From assembly GCA_019695095.1 (NCBI GenBank), contig JAIBAQ010000001.1, positions 1-64,000 on the forward strand: a DNA stretch of 64,000 bases. The letters are read 5' to 3'. The translations under genes and the position numbers were made by a program. Shown here in pieces: positions 33,721 through 43,047 of the stretch. Below the pieces are notes generated by a model that did not search any database, had not been told where the DNA came from, and worked only from the letters and a program-made list of their open reading frames with translations. Every line of letters starts with the position of its first letter. Position 1 is the first letter of the stretch. Source of the stretch: Candidatus Hydrogenedentota bacterium (GTDB taxonomy: Bacteria; Hydrogenedentota; Hydrogenedentia; Hydrogenedentales; SLHB01).

Positions 33721-33912
33721 AGTCCGCAATTTGCACCGGCGCGATTGAGCGCCGACGCAAATTGCTCACGTGCATGACTTTGAGGCTATGCCATGAGGAT
33801 TTCTCGCGAACACACACTGTCTTCGGAGAACCTCTCTGTTTTTCGCCATAAGTCTCGAAAGCACAATGCTTACGAGATAGGTTCAAGTGTGTTCGTGAGA
33901 AATCCGGGATAG
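33721..33912 (+). repeat. Dispersed structured repeat, copy C (full length), directly before an MFS gene
   Basis: Read in the direction of the following gene it shows: a palindrome (GCAATTTGCACCGGCGCGAT to GCCGACGCAAATTGC, 33726-33764); a linker with CACGTGCATGACTTTGAGG and CTATGCCATGA; then a 19-bp near-perfect inverted repeat GGATTTCTCGCGAACACAC (33797-33815) with GTGTGTTCGTGAGAAATCC (33887-33905). The loop between holds CTTCGGAGAACC and an inner TCTCG...CGAGA stem (about 33852-33876). It ends 11 bp before the MFS start codon. The same architecture occurs inverted at 52702-52873. Confidence 0.85.
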
Positions 33913-33923
33913 CAAAACGCGAC

Positions 33924-35210
33924 ATGAGCAACGACAAAGATTCCATTCCCAGTCCTTCCACGATGGACACGATTCCGCTCTCGGTGCACCGCTGGAACTA
34001 CTGGATAAGTTCCTTCGAATGCGCCCTCTACATCATGGCCACCAATATGATCGGCCCCATGACGTTGATTCCGTTCTTGTTCAAGCAGACGGGAATCGAC
34101 AGTTCCTATTTGGGGTTGTTTACCATCTCCACGCTCATCGTTGCTCTTAGCGGACCCATTGGCGCGACGTTAATGTCCGGTCAACGCCGAATGTTGCCGT
34201 TCTGCGTGACAGTAGGCATTTTTCAGCGACTCGTCTTCTTGATGGTCCCGCTTGGCGTAATGTTCTTTCACGGGAAACCCGCTCCGTTGTTGTGGATTCT
34301 TGCCACCGTGTGGCTGGCCAGCAATTTTATCGGCGGGATTGCCACGCCGACGTTCATGGTGATGATCACCAACGGGACTCGGGAACGTTGGTGGGGACGG
34401 TTGATGGGGATGCGCAGCTTGCTTGGAGCCGCGTCGGGGTTGGTTGCAACAATTCTGGTATGGGGCGTCAATCGGATTTCATCGTATCCCAACAACTACA
34501 CCATTCTCGGATGGATTGGCGTGCTCCTCTTGTTCGGCTCATTGTATGGCGTGTCGCGTTTTCGAGAGGTCATGACACCCACGACCCGGGAGGCTCCTAA
34601 TACCGGATTCGCCAAGGAATGGGTCCGGACTCTGCAGATTTGGCGAGAAGATACGCGCGTGAGGTGGATCGTGCTCGGCCGCACGTTTCGATCCTTTGGA
34701 TTCTTCACGGGAACCTACATCACGGCCATGTTTATCGCTCGGTGCGATTTGACGGACTCGCTGATGTGGCTGCCCGTTATTTTGTTTAGCGTCTCGGACA
34801 TGGTGACCAATTACGTCTCAGGTAGAATCATCGACCATTTCGGGTCAAAGCCCGCGCTTGTGCTCTCGTCACTGCTTGTCGCATTCAGCGCGGCATTTCT
34901 CACGCAGTGCTACAGCGTGCCCTTCTTTGTGATTTGCATCCCGATACTGTCGTTGGGCGGCAGTCTTATCAATAACGGATGGCCGACTTTTCTTCTGAAG
35001 ATGTCGCCCCCCGGAGACCGGACTGCCTACTTCAGCACAGTCTCGCTGTTGTCCGCACCCCCGTCTATATTCATTAGTGTGGCCGGTGTATTCCTGGTGC
35101 AATGGCTTGACTACAATCCGACCATGTGGATTAGCGCGGTGGGCGGGCTTATCGGCGCACTTGTCTTTCAGTTCAAACTGCCCAACATCCGCCAAGCCCC
35201 GTCGCGTTAA
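33924..35210 (+). CDS. Major facilitator superfamily transporter
   Basis: 428 residues with about 12 membrane helices, for example LGLFTISTLIVALSGPIGAT and WLPVILFSVSDMVTNYVSGR (with RIIDHFGSKPALVLSSLLVA, the second MFS motif-A-like loop). Substrate unknown. No clear Shine-Dalgarno sequence precedes the ATG; instead a full structured repeat ends 11 bp upstream, which may carry the promoter and translation control. The stop codon overlaps the stop of the converging E2 gene in TTAA. Confidence 0.85.
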   Translation: MSNDKDSIPSPSTMDTIPLSVHRWNYWISSFECALYIMATNMIGPMTLIPFLFKQTGIDSSYLGLFTISTLIVALSGPIGATLMSGQRRMLPFCVTVGIFQRLVFLMVPLGVMFFHGKPAPLLWILATVWLASNFIGGIATPTFMVMITNGTRERWWGRLMGMRSLLGAASGLVATILVWGVNRISSYPNNYTILGWIGVLLLFGSLYGVSRFREVMTPTTREAPNTGFAKEWVRTLQIWREDTRVRWIVLGRTFRSFGFFTGTYITAMFIARCDLTDSLMWLPVILFSVSDMVTNYVSGRIIDHFGSKPALVLSSLLVAFSAAFLTQCYSVPFFVICIPILSLGGSLINNGWPTFLLKMSPPGDRTAYFSTVSLLSAPPSIFISVAGVFLVQWLDYNPTMWISAVGGLIGALVFQFKLPNIRQAPSR

Positions 35211-36394
35211 CTCAAGGAAAGACCCGCGTTCGGCAACGCGGCGACACGATCCCGAATCTCGTTGAGAAATCGCGCGGCGGCAACACCGTTGATGATCCGG
35301 TGGTCGAACGTCATCGTCATGTGCGCGACACGCTCGAAAGAGGGTCCTTTGGGCCCGGGCTCCACCATCATCATGTGTGGTGTTCCAAGGAACAAAGTCG
35401 CGACGGACGGCGGCACGACCACGGGCGCCGCCGTGTAGACGCCGTAGGCTTCCATGCTCGACAGGGAGATGTGCACGACCGAGTCTGCCGCTTGGTCTTT
35501 CCCTGCTCGTGCGCGCGCAATCTGGATACGGCTTTCCCGGACAAATGCCGCAAAGCTGAGCGCATCCGCTTTCTCGACGACGGCCGTCGCGAGTTCGTCG
35601 TCGGGCAAGGCTACGGCAATTCCCAAGTTCACATGCCGGTAACGGCGCAGGTGGTTCACGTCAACAACCACCGAACGAAACTTCGGATGTTTCGCAATGA
35701 TTTGCGTAACACACCACGCGACCAGCAGGAAACGCGTCGGGCGTTCATCTGAAGAGGATTGTGAATCCTGTTTGAATCGCTGATAGGTATCTTCAACGGG
35801 CTGCCATGGAATGATGACTTCGATGGTCCCGGGTACAACCTGTTGCTGAGCGCGCGATAACCGGTAGAACAGCGTTCGCTGCCGCGTGGACATGGGGACT
35901 TCTTCGTATTCGGGCCCGGCAGATGAAACGGAAGATTCGCTCTTCCGCTCTGAGAGATACTGGTCGATATCCGTGGGCAACAACCTGTTTCCCGCGAATG
36001 GAATCTGCGCCAGCTCGCTTTCCTCAAGTCCTTTTTCGCGTGCGTAGGCGCGCGTCCTCGGAGGAATTGCGTTTCGCAGAGACTTGGATTGCGGCTCCGC
36101 TGCAGACACGGACGCTGAAGGCCGTTCGGGCGCCACGTTTGCTTGCTCGGCCTGCTCGACATGGATGCGCGCCACCACATCGCCCACGGCTTTAATATCG
36201 TCGGCCTGCACGCACCACGATTCCAGCACGCCGCTGACCGGGCTCTCGATCTCCGAAACGGCTTTATCCGTCTCCATTTCGTACACGGGTTCGTCGCGCT
36301 GGATGCGGTCGCCCGGCTTCTTGAACAACCGCACGATGCGCGCCTCGCGCAAGCCCTCGCCCAATTGAGGTATCTTCAGTTCGTACAGCGACAC
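35207..36394 (-). CDS. Dihydrolipoamide acyltransferase (E2) of a 2-oxoacid dehydrogenase complex
   Basis: 395 residues from the GTG at 36394, chosen for GAGGTG five bases upstream; a GTG at 36406 is an alternative. One lipoyl domain (Lys44 in METDKA), a Pro/Ala/Ser linker, a peripheral-subunit-binding domain (RTRAYAREKGLEESELAQIP) and the catalytic core from about 170. The active-site motif reads TFDHRIINGVAAARFL: the histidine is kept, but the usual aspartate (HRxxDG) is asparagine. It transfers acyl groups from E1 to CoA. No E3 gene is near. Located 8 bp after the fused E1. Confidence 0.92.
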   Translation of the reverse strand: MSLYELKIPQLGEGLREARIVRLFKKPGDRIQRDEPVYEMETDKAVSEIESPVSGVLESWCVQADDIKAVGDVVARIHVEQAEQANVAPERPSASVSAAEPQSKSLRNAIPPRTRAYAREKGLEESELAQIPFAGNRLLPTDIDQYLSERKSESSVSSAGPEYEEVPMSTRQRTLFYRLSRAQQQVVPGTIEVIIPWQPVEDTYQRFKQDSQSSSDERPTRFLLVAWCVTQIIAKHPKFRSVVVDVNHLRRYRHVNLGIAVALPDDELATAVVEKADALSFAAFVRESRIQIARARAGKDQAADSVVHISLSSMEAYGVYTAAPVVVPPSVATLFLGTPHMMMVEPGPKGPSFERVAHMTMTFDHRIINGVAAARFLNEIRDRVAALPNAGLSLS

Positions 36395-36402
36395 AATGCA
36401 CC

Positions 36403-38388
36403 TCACGTCATGGTTGTATGGACGGCATCAAGCACCTGCTCGATGCTCGGCAAGGCTGCCTCTTCCAGGATTGGATGATACGGAACCGGGATATCCGGCC
36501 TGGTGACCAATTGCGGCGGGGCCAAGAACAACTCCCATCGCTCCGTGGCGCTCGTCATTTCCGCGATGATCGACTGTCCGAAGCCGGTAGTGCGAGTGTC
36601 TTCATGGACTACAACGAGCCTGCCTGTCTTTGCGAGACTTGCCTCAATCGCCGGCCAGTCGCACGGGACGAGCGTACGCAGGTCTACAACCTCGACGGAA
36701 ACACCTTGGGGCGCGGCGCGTTCCGCCGCTTCGAGCGCCAGTTCGACGCAATTGCCCCATGTCACAATCGACACATCGTTGCCTTCGCGGCGCACGGCTG
36801 CTTTTCCAAACGGAAGATGCTCCGGCGTCAAGGGAAGCGCGGCCCGCGCCCGGAACAGATGTTTGGGCAACAGCACGAGCGTTGGGTCTTCACCGTGGAT
36901 TGCAGTCCATAACAAAGCAGACGCGTCGGCAGGTGTGCTTGGAACCGCGATGCATAGACCGGGGATATGCGCCAGCAATCCGTCGTTGCTCTGGCTATGC
37001 CACATGCCGCCTGCGGGCAGATACGCGCCGTAGGGTGCAAGCACGACCAACGGACAGGTCCACTCTCCCATCGTGCGCCAGCGAAGCGACGACGCATGCG
37101 CCGTGAGTTGGTTCAATGCCGGTCCAATGAAGTCGACAAACTGCAGTTCAAAGACGGGGCGACTTCTGGCCGCCGCCATGCCAATGCCCAGTCCCACGAT
37201 GGTTGCCTCGGCCAACGGAGAATTCACAACGCGACCGGGGAACTCGGTGGACAGACCCTTTGTCAGACCGAAGACTCCGCCCTTCGGGTCTTCGATGTCT
37301 TCGCCGAACAACACGACTTCTACGTTTTGCTTCAGCGCCTGCCGCAACGTTTGATTGATAGCGGACACCATCGTCGCGGAACCATCCAGCGGCGCGAGAG
37401 GCGCGGGAACGTTCGTGGCGGCAGGAGCAAGCACATGATCGCAAATCTGTGCGGGATTTGGCGGCGCGGCTTTCTCGGCAGCCTGGTAATCACGGTCGAC
37501 GGATTCGGCGATCGCGCGTTTCATGTCAGCCCACGCGCCCTCGGTAACAACACCTTCAGCCATGAGCTTGCCGGCAAATGTGTCTATTGGATCACGCTGC
37601 GCGACGATCTCCAGTTCCTCGGCGGATCGGTAGATTCGTTGATCGTCCGAACAGGTGTGCGAACAGAGCCGGTCCACCTCGAGCCACAGCACCGCAGGCC
37701 CTTTGCCGCTTCGGGCATTTTCAAAGACTTCCTGCCCCAACGCGTACACGGCATCGGGGTCGCGGCCATCCATTCGCCTGCAATGCGCCATGTCAAGCGC
37801 TTGCAGCGTGTAGGGATTCATGGGGGCTGTTCGGGTGCTGATTCCAAACTCGTTGTCTTCCACAAGAAAGACTACGGGCAGATTCTCTTGAAGGGCCATG
37901 CTCACCGCTTCGTAGAACTCCCCCTGACGCGTGGCGGCATCGCCGATTGTGCACAGCACTACTCCCCCGCCACCCGCACGTTTCAACGCCCACGCGGCAC
38001 CCGTGGCAGGCAAGCACTGGGAACCCGTCGGCGTCGCGACGCTGAACACGTTCAACGAGCGCGAACTGAAGTGACTTGGCATGGTGCGTCCGCCCGAACT
38101 GGAATCCGCCGTCGCGAAGTAGGCGAAGGCCAGCTCTCGCGTAGTAATCCCGCGCGCGAGCGCAATCGCGCGATCACGGTAGTATGGAAACACATAGTCA
38201 CCCGGCCGCAGCGACCACGCTAAAGCGCCCAGCGCCTCGTGACCCCACGCGGAGACCTGAAACCACCCCCTGCTCTGGCGCATCAGGAGGCCTTCTCGCC
38301 GATCGCCTTCGCGCGACTCGACCATCAAGCGTAGATAGTCCAGCCGCTGAAACCCCTCCCCGCGATCCCCCGTTGGTTTCGTCTGCAT
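36403..38388 (-). CDS. Fused alpha/beta E1 component of a 2-oxoacid dehydrogenase (branched-chain or acetoin type)
   Basis: 661 residues. The E1-alpha part (1-320) carries the thiamine diphosphate motif GDAATRQGEFYEAVSMALQE (from 149) closing at Asn179 in VEDNEFGIST. The E1-beta part (about 345-655) has VEVVLFGEDIEDPKGGVFGL and SPLAEATIVGLGIGMAAARS, then VHEDTRTTGFGQSIIAEM. Single-chain alpha-beta fusions of this length occur for branched-chain 2-oxoacid dehydrogenases in Bacteroidetes and relatives. It decarboxylates the oxoacid and acylates E2, encoded 8 bp downstream. AGGGGAG precedes the ATG. Confidence 0.93.
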   Translation of the reverse strand: MQTKPTGDRGEGFQRLDYLRLMVESREGDRREGLLMRQSRGWFQVSAWGHEALGALAWSLRPGDYVFPYYRDRAIALARGITTRELAFAYFATADSSSGGRTMPSHFSSRSLNVFSVATPTGSQCLPATGAAWALKRAGGGGVVLCTIGDAATRQGEFYEAVSMALQENLPVVFLVEDNEFGISTRTAPMNPYTLQALDMAHCRRMDGRDPDAVYALGQEVFENARSGKGPAVLWLEVDRLCSHTCSDDQRIYRSAEELEIVAQRDPIDTFAGKLMAEGVVTEGAWADMKRAIAESVDRDYQAAEKAAPPNPAQICDHVLAPAATNVPAPLAPLDGSATMVSAINQTLRQALKQNVEVVLFGEDIEDPKGGVFGLTKGLSTEFPGRVVNSPLAEATIVGLGIGMAAARSRPVFELQFVDFIGPALNQLTAHASSLRWRTMGEWTCPLVVLAPYGAYLPAGGMWHSQSNDGLLAHIPGLCIAVPSTPADASALLWTAIHGEDPTLVLLPKHLFRARAALPLTPEHLPFGKAAVRREGNDVSIVTWGNCVELALEAAERAAPQGVSVEVVDLRTLVPCDWPAIEASLAKTGRLVVVHEDTRTTGFGQSIIAEMTSATERWELFLAPPQLVTRPDIPVPYHPILEEAALPSIEQVLDAVHTTMT

Positions 38389-38603
38389 AACTCCCCTGTC
38401 GTATGGTCAATGCCTGCGAATTCTTGGGTGCAGGCATGTGTATCCAGTGCTCGGTACCACTCCGCACATTGGATTCAATCTGTCGCCGACGATTCCCGCG
38501 TCAATCGTTAGTACCGTGATGATTCTCGCAGGACAGAACGCCCCTTGGAATCATCCATGGATTTTACATCAGATTGCATGCAGACATCCTGCCGAGCCGA
38601 CGG

Positions 38604-39908
38604 CTATTCGGTTTCGCGGCTCGCGGATGACGTATCGATCTCCGCCGTCTTCTCGCCTGGTTTTGCTTTCTCGGGAAGATAGGCGGCTTCCGTGTAACGG
38701 TTCTGGGCGTTCCAGAAGATCCATTCGGCATAACCCGCGTCTTTTGCTGCCTTGATTTGCGCTCGGACTTCGTCAACACCGTAGTTCATGTAGTGACCGG
38801 AGCCCAGCCATGACGCCGTGAAATCCTGGAGGTAAGGCCGCATGCGAGCAGTCTCGCACCAGCGAACGGCCTTGATACGTTCCTGGGCCGTATCCAAAGT
38901 TCCCTTGACGACTGCGTATGGACTCTTGTCAGGCGACGCGTACTTCTTGCTCTGAATCACCTGCCCTTTGGCATAGTGCGACGGATACACCATGGGCGAG
39001 AGGTAGTCAACGTTTTGCGCGACCAATTCAAGGTACTGCCCGATATCCTCGGTATCCCCGGCGCTCACGCACATGATCCCGAACACGTCGGCCGAAATGA
39101 CGACGTCGGGCATTTGTTCGCGCGCATACGAGAGAAAGCCGTTTACGGCCTCGTGTTTGGGGCCTGGGTCTTTTCCATAGTCGATTGTATGCACCGGGCC
39201 GTCGCTCGGAAAGCGAACATAGTCGAACTGAATCTCGTCGAAGCCAAGCGTCAACGCCTCTTTCGCAATGTCGACCAGATACTCCCACGCCTTTTCGTTA
39301 TACGGATTCAACCAGCTCGACTTCTTGACATCCGTCCACAACTTGCCGTTCTTCGTCTTCAGGGCCATGTCGGGTTCCTTCGCGGAAGCAACCGGATCGC
39401 GAAAACAGGCCACGCGGCCTATCACACGCAGGTTGTGCGCGTGAAAGGTCTCAATGACTGTTAGCGGATCATAGCGTTTCTCGAATGCGCCGTATTCAAC
39501 GACCTTGGGCACGGCGGATTTGTATCCAACGTGACCGTCCATGTCCTTGATATCCACCACGTACGCAGTCAGCACCGTCTTGTCGGCGAGCTCCGCATAG
39601 TGCTTGAGCTGTGAGGGGATTCCCACGGTCCAGCCTGTCAGATACAGCGCACGAACTGCGATAGGAGAGGCTTTTTTCGGAAGGCATGGGAATGGATTGC
39701 CGGGAATGTCCGTAACAGACCCGGGTTCCGGCAAGAGCCACGGCGCTGGCAGTACCAGCATTCCCCACGGATCGGGGATTGTCTTCGGTAAAGGAACCGT
39801 ATCTTCCGCTAATGCGGACAGGGCAATACCAGCGAAGAGTAGCATGAGACATGAAACGCAACGCCAGAAAGCGCACGACTCGCGGGTTGTGAAGCCTGAA
39901 GTTGGCAT
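38604..39908 (-). CDS. DUF4015 putative glycoside hydrolase, secreted
   Basis: 434 residues with a hydrophobic signal segment (VSCLMLLFAGIALSALAE). The DUF4015 TIM barrel begins near residue 80 (VRALYLTGWTVG) and includes VLTAYVVDIKDMDGHVGY and GFDEIQFDYVRFPSDG, the hallmark of the family, with the acidic residues expected at the active site. Members are thought to act on exopolysaccharides, but no activity is proved for close relatives. An ATG 21 codons later is an alternative start; neither has a strong ribosome site. Confidence 0.85.
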   Translation of the reverse strand: MPTSGFTTRESCAFWRCVSCLMLLFAGIALSALAEDTVPLPKTIPDPWGMLVLPAPWLLPEPGSVTDIPGNPFPCLPKKASPIAVRALYLTGWTVGIPSQLKHYAELADKTVLTAYVVDIKDMDGHVGYKSAVPKVVEYGAFEKRYDPLTVIETFHAHNLRVIGRVACFRDPVASAKEPDMALKTKNGKLWTDVKKSSWLNPYNEKAWEYLVDIAKEALTLGFDEIQFDYVRFPSDGPVHTIDYGKDPGPKHEAVNGFLSYAREQMPDVVISADVFGIMCVSAGDTEDIGQYLELVAQNVDYLSPMVYPSHYAKGQVIQSKKYASPDKSPYAVVKGTLDTAQERIKAVRWCETARMRPYLQDFTASWLGSGHYMNYGVDEVRAQIKAAKDAGYAEWIFWNAQNRYTEAAYLPEKAKPGEKTAEIDTSSASRETE

Positions 39909-39982
39909 AGGTTTATCGCGGGCCGTTAGCGGGGACGAGACACTACGTCACCAGAATGTAACGGCTACCACCTATTCCAACG

Positions 39983-40981
39983 CTAACCGAGCGGATTCAG
40001 CAGCTTTTGAACCTCGAGATCGTTCAGATTCTGCTGCGTGACAATGGTCACTCCGGTATCGATACGCTTCTCCACCTTCTCGCCCTTGATGTAGTCATAC
40101 GCGGCCTTGACGCCCTCGTAGCCCATCTTGAACGGGTTTTGAACTACGAGCGCCTGAATCGTCCCTTCCTTCAGCGCACTAATCTCGTCGTCCGACGCAT
40201 CGAAAGCAACGATCTTAATCTGACCGGCCTTCCCCGCCGCTTTGATGGCCTGAGCCGCACCCAGGGCTGCTGGTTCGTTGGCGGCGAAGATCCCCTTAAG
40301 ATTTGGGTTGGACGTGAGCATATCCTCGGTGATATTCATGGCCTTGGAGACATCGCTCTGGCAATGTTGCACCGATACGACCTTGATGTTCGGAAACTCC
40401 GCGATACCTTTCATGAAACCCTGCTCGCGCAATTCAGACGTCGCGGCTCCCTTTACAAACGGTATGACGCCAACTTCGCCTTCATTTCCAATGAGTTGAG
40501 CAAGTTCCTTGGCGGCTGCAGAGGCCCCGGCGGTGTTGTCGGTCGCGACGAATGACACGGGGATGTCCGAGTTGACACCCGAATCGATTGTCACGACGGT
40601 GACACCTTTTTCGGAGGCGCGCTTGACTACATCCACCAGCGCATCCTGATCGCAGGCCGCCATGACAATCCCATTCACGCCGCTGCCGAGCATGTCTTCG
40701 ATAATGTTGATCTGCTTGACGACGTCCGTCTCTTTCTCGGGTCCAAGCCACGTCATCTTGATGTTACGCTCGGAGGCAGCCGTTTCGGCGCCCTTCTTGA
40801 CCGTCAACCAGAACTGATGGGTAAGACCTTTTGGGACTACCGCGAAATTCATCTCGCCGGTGCTCTCCGCGCCGCCGGCAGGTTGCGAAGGGGCGACAGA
40901 GCCGGCGTCGCTGCCCGGTTGTTGCGGGGTGCACCCAAGAACGGCCAAACCAATTGCCACGACGGTTAGTAGATGTTTCAT
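39983..40981 (-). CDS. Sugar ABC transporter substrate-binding lipoprotein (RbsB family)
   Basis: 332 residues, ATG preceded by GGGAGGCGATACG. Lipobox LAVLGC places the acylated Cys near residue 17. NFAVVPKGLTHQFWLTVKKG, NGIVMAACDQDALVDVVKRA and VVTIDSGVNSDIPVSFVATD are the periplasmic-binding-protein type I pattern for ribose, xylose or inositol-like ligands. Fourth gene of a unit that runs isomerase, dehydrogenase, permease, binding protein. No ATPase is encoded in the unit. Confidence 0.93.
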   Translation of the reverse strand: MKHLLTVVAIGLAVLGCTPQQPGSDAGSVAPSQPAGGAESTGEMNFAVVPKGLTHQFWLTVKKGAETAASERNIKMTWLGPEKETDVVKQINIIEDMLGSGVNGIVMAACDQDALVDVVKRASEKGVTVVTIDSGVNSDIPVSFVATDNTAGASAAAKELAQLIGNEGEVGVIPFVKGAATSELREQGFMKGIAEFPNIKVVSVQHCQSDVSKAMNITEDMLTSNPNLKGIFAANEPAALGAAQAIKAAGKAGQIKIVAFDASDDEISALKEGTIQALVVQNPFKMGYEGVKAAYDYIKGEKVEKRIDTGVTIVTQQNLNDLEVQKLLNPLG

Positions 40982-41012
40982 CGTATCGCCTCCCGGTCAG
41001 CGAAGTCGGCTG

Positions 41013-41978
41013 CTAGTCGATAAGCTTTCCGCTTCGACGCTTTCGCATGTTGTCGAAAAACACGAGAACGACAATGAGCGTGCCGACAACAATGCGTTGC
41101 CATTCGTCGCTCATGCCATTCAATTGGCACAGATTGATTAACGCCCCAATGATGAGCGCGCCGAATAGGGCTCCGAAAGCCCCTCCTTCACCGCCCATCA
41201 AGCTCGCTCCACCCACGACACACGCGGCAATGGCATCCAGCTCCATACCTTCGGCCATGGTGGGGTCGCCCACGCCGGTCCGCGCGACGATCATGACACC
41301 GGCAAATCCTGCGAGCGCTCCACACAACGCGTACACCGCAAATCGCACTTTATCCACGGGTACCCCGGACAAACGGGCACTGACCAAGTTGCCACCAGCG
41401 GCATACACTTGGCGTCCAAACCGAGTGTGAGATAGCACAACCGCGAAAAGGGCAACAAAGAGCAACGTTACAAGGAACGGAAACCACGAGACTTGTTGCA
41501 GTGGCAACCAGTCCACCGGCCTACCACCCAGCAGATCGATGCCGGCTGGAAGACCGGAGATTCTGCTACCTCCGGTGAGCAAATGGGCTGCGCCACGCGC
41601 TGCCAGCATCATGCCCAGCGTAGCGATGAATGGAGGGATCTTCCCTTTGGTCACCAGCCCGCCGTTGATGCCTCCGCAGACAAGTCCCATCAATGTTCCA
41701 GCGAGAATCCCCACAATCACTGGCGCGCCCGGCATATCGCGCATCACCTTGGCGGACACCACGCCCGAAAGCGCGGCCACGCTGCCGACCGACAGATCGA
41801 TTCCCCCCGTGAGAATGACGAGCGTTTCACCAACCGCCGTGACAGTCTCGGCGCTGATGCGCCGAATCAGGTTCAGGAGATTTCCTTCCGTAATGAACTT
41901 GGGCGAGTACCATGCCAGCACGAGGCACACCGCCCCCATGACAAGGATCAACAGGTTCTTCGAAATGAATCGCTTCAT
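41013..41978 (-). CDS. Sugar ABC transporter permease (RbsC family)
   Basis: 321 residues, about 9-10 membrane helices. ETVTAVGETLVILTGGIDLS, VGSVAALSGVVSAKVMRD and MELDAIAACVVGGASLMGGE with GGAFGALFGALIIGALINLC are standard for RbsC-type permeases, including the EAA-like loop DAIAACVVGG that contacts the ATPase. The contacted RbsA-type ATPase is not in the window. It lies 21 bp after the dehydrogenase gene and 34 bp before the binding-protein gene. Confidence 0.93.
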   Translation of the reverse strand: MKRFISKNLLILVMGAVCLVLAWYSPKFITEGNLLNLIRRISAETVTAVGETLVILTGGIDLSVGSVAALSGVVSAKVMRDMPGAPVIVGILAGTLMGLVCGGINGGLVTKGKIPPFIATLGMMLAARGAAHLLTGGSRISGLPAGIDLLGGRPVDWLPLQQVSWFPFLVTLLFVALFAVVLSHTRFGRQVYAAGGNLVSARLSGVPVDKVRFAVYALCGALAGFAGVMIVARTGVGDPTMAEGMELDAIAACVVGGASLMGGEGGAFGALFGALIIGALINLCQLNGMSDEWQRIVVGTLIVVLVFFDNMRKRRSGKLID

Positions 41979-41999
41979 ATTCTTTCGATTTGGGCTTTT

Positions 42000-43028
42000 C
42001 TACGGCAACGGCAGTTTCACCGGGCGCCCCTCCTTGCCCGATAGATCCGCCGCGAAACACACCTCATGCGTCTTGTATGCATCAGCGACGTTGCAGTGGG
42101 ATTCCTTGCCGCTCTTTATGCAGTCAAGCAGATGACTCAACTCGATCTGGAACGGATGGTGTGTCACATCGCCGCTGTCGGGCATGATGGTTGGAATCGT
42201 GGCCCAACCGGTCTGGCCCGGCATCTTCGGTTTCGAGTAGAGCAGGTTGTTGCGTATCGTCCCCTGCGTGCCAACGAGATTGATGTTGAACACATAGGGT
42301 TGAATGCACTCGATGCACGAGGCCACTTTACCCATGCGCCCATCGGCAAACTTGCAGATGGTCACCGAGGTTGGGTCGTACTCGTAGGCTGCCAAATCGC
42401 CATACTTACCGCCGCCCGAATACTGGAACACTTCGACGATGTCGCCGCCCATGAACCAACGAAGCGCGTCCATCGCGTGGCAACCCGCCGAAAGCAGCGA
42501 GCTTCCGCCCACTTCCTTCTTCACATTCCACGCGAACTGCTTGTACCAGGGGCCGATGCCGTGGAAGTAATCCACTTCGCCCAGGAACACGCTGCCGATA
42601 GCGTTGTCCGCTAGCTGCGTCTTGATGATTTCGAACAACGGATTCCAACGCAGCACAAAGCTCACGACCGACTTAACGCCCGCCTTGGCCACGGCGTCGC
42701 GAATTGCGCGCGCGTCCTCCAGCGTCGTTGACATGGCCTTCTCGAGCACGAGATGCTTGCCGGCATCCGCGGCTGCCACGGCCTGCTCACGGTGCACGTT
42801 TGGCGGTGTGGCGACGACGACGATATCGATGTCCGGAAGCGCCAGCATCTTGTCAAGGTCGGTGAAGATGTCGCACTTCGCTCCGCACTCCGCAGCCTTG
42901 TCGCGCGCGGCCCGTTCCTTGCGCGCACAGATGCCTATCAGCTTCGTATCGGGATTGGCGTCTGCCGCGCGAATGTACTCGCCCGCGACCCACCCTGCAC
43001 CAACAACTCCAACGCCGAGAGTACTCAT
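42000..43028 (-). CDS. Gfo/Idh/MocA family oxidoreductase, cytoplasmic
   Basis: 342 residues from the ATG at 43028 with CAGGAGCGCGAAGC upstream. It starts directly with the NAD-binding fold (STLGVGVVGAGWVAGEYIRA) and has no Tat signal, unlike the two other paralogues in the window. AGKHLVLEKAMSTTLEDARA shows EKA instead of EKP, with the lysine kept. GSVFLGEVDYFHGIGPWYKQ and GGSSLLSAGCHAMDALRWFM are in the substrate domain. Likely a sugar or inositol dehydrogenase acting on what the linked ABC system imports. Confidence 0.9.
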   Translation of the reverse strand: MSTLGVGVVGAGWVAGEYIRAADANPDTKLIGICARKERAARDKAAECGAKCDIFTDLDKMLALPDIDIVVVATPPNVHREQAVAAADAGKHLVLEKAMSTTLEDARAIRDAVAKAGVKSVVSFVLRWNPLFEIIKTQLADNAIGSVFLGEVDYFHGIGPWYKQFAWNVKKEVGGSSLLSAGCHAMDALRWFMGGDIVEVFQYSGGGKYGDLAAYEYDPTSVTICKFADGRMGKVASCIECIQPYVFNINLVGTQGTIRNNLLYSKPKMPGQTGWATIPTIMPDSGDVTHHPFQIELSHLLDCIKSGKESHCNVADAYKTHEVCFAADLSGKEGRPVKLPLP

Positions 43029-43047
43029 GCTTCGCGCTCCTGTTCCG

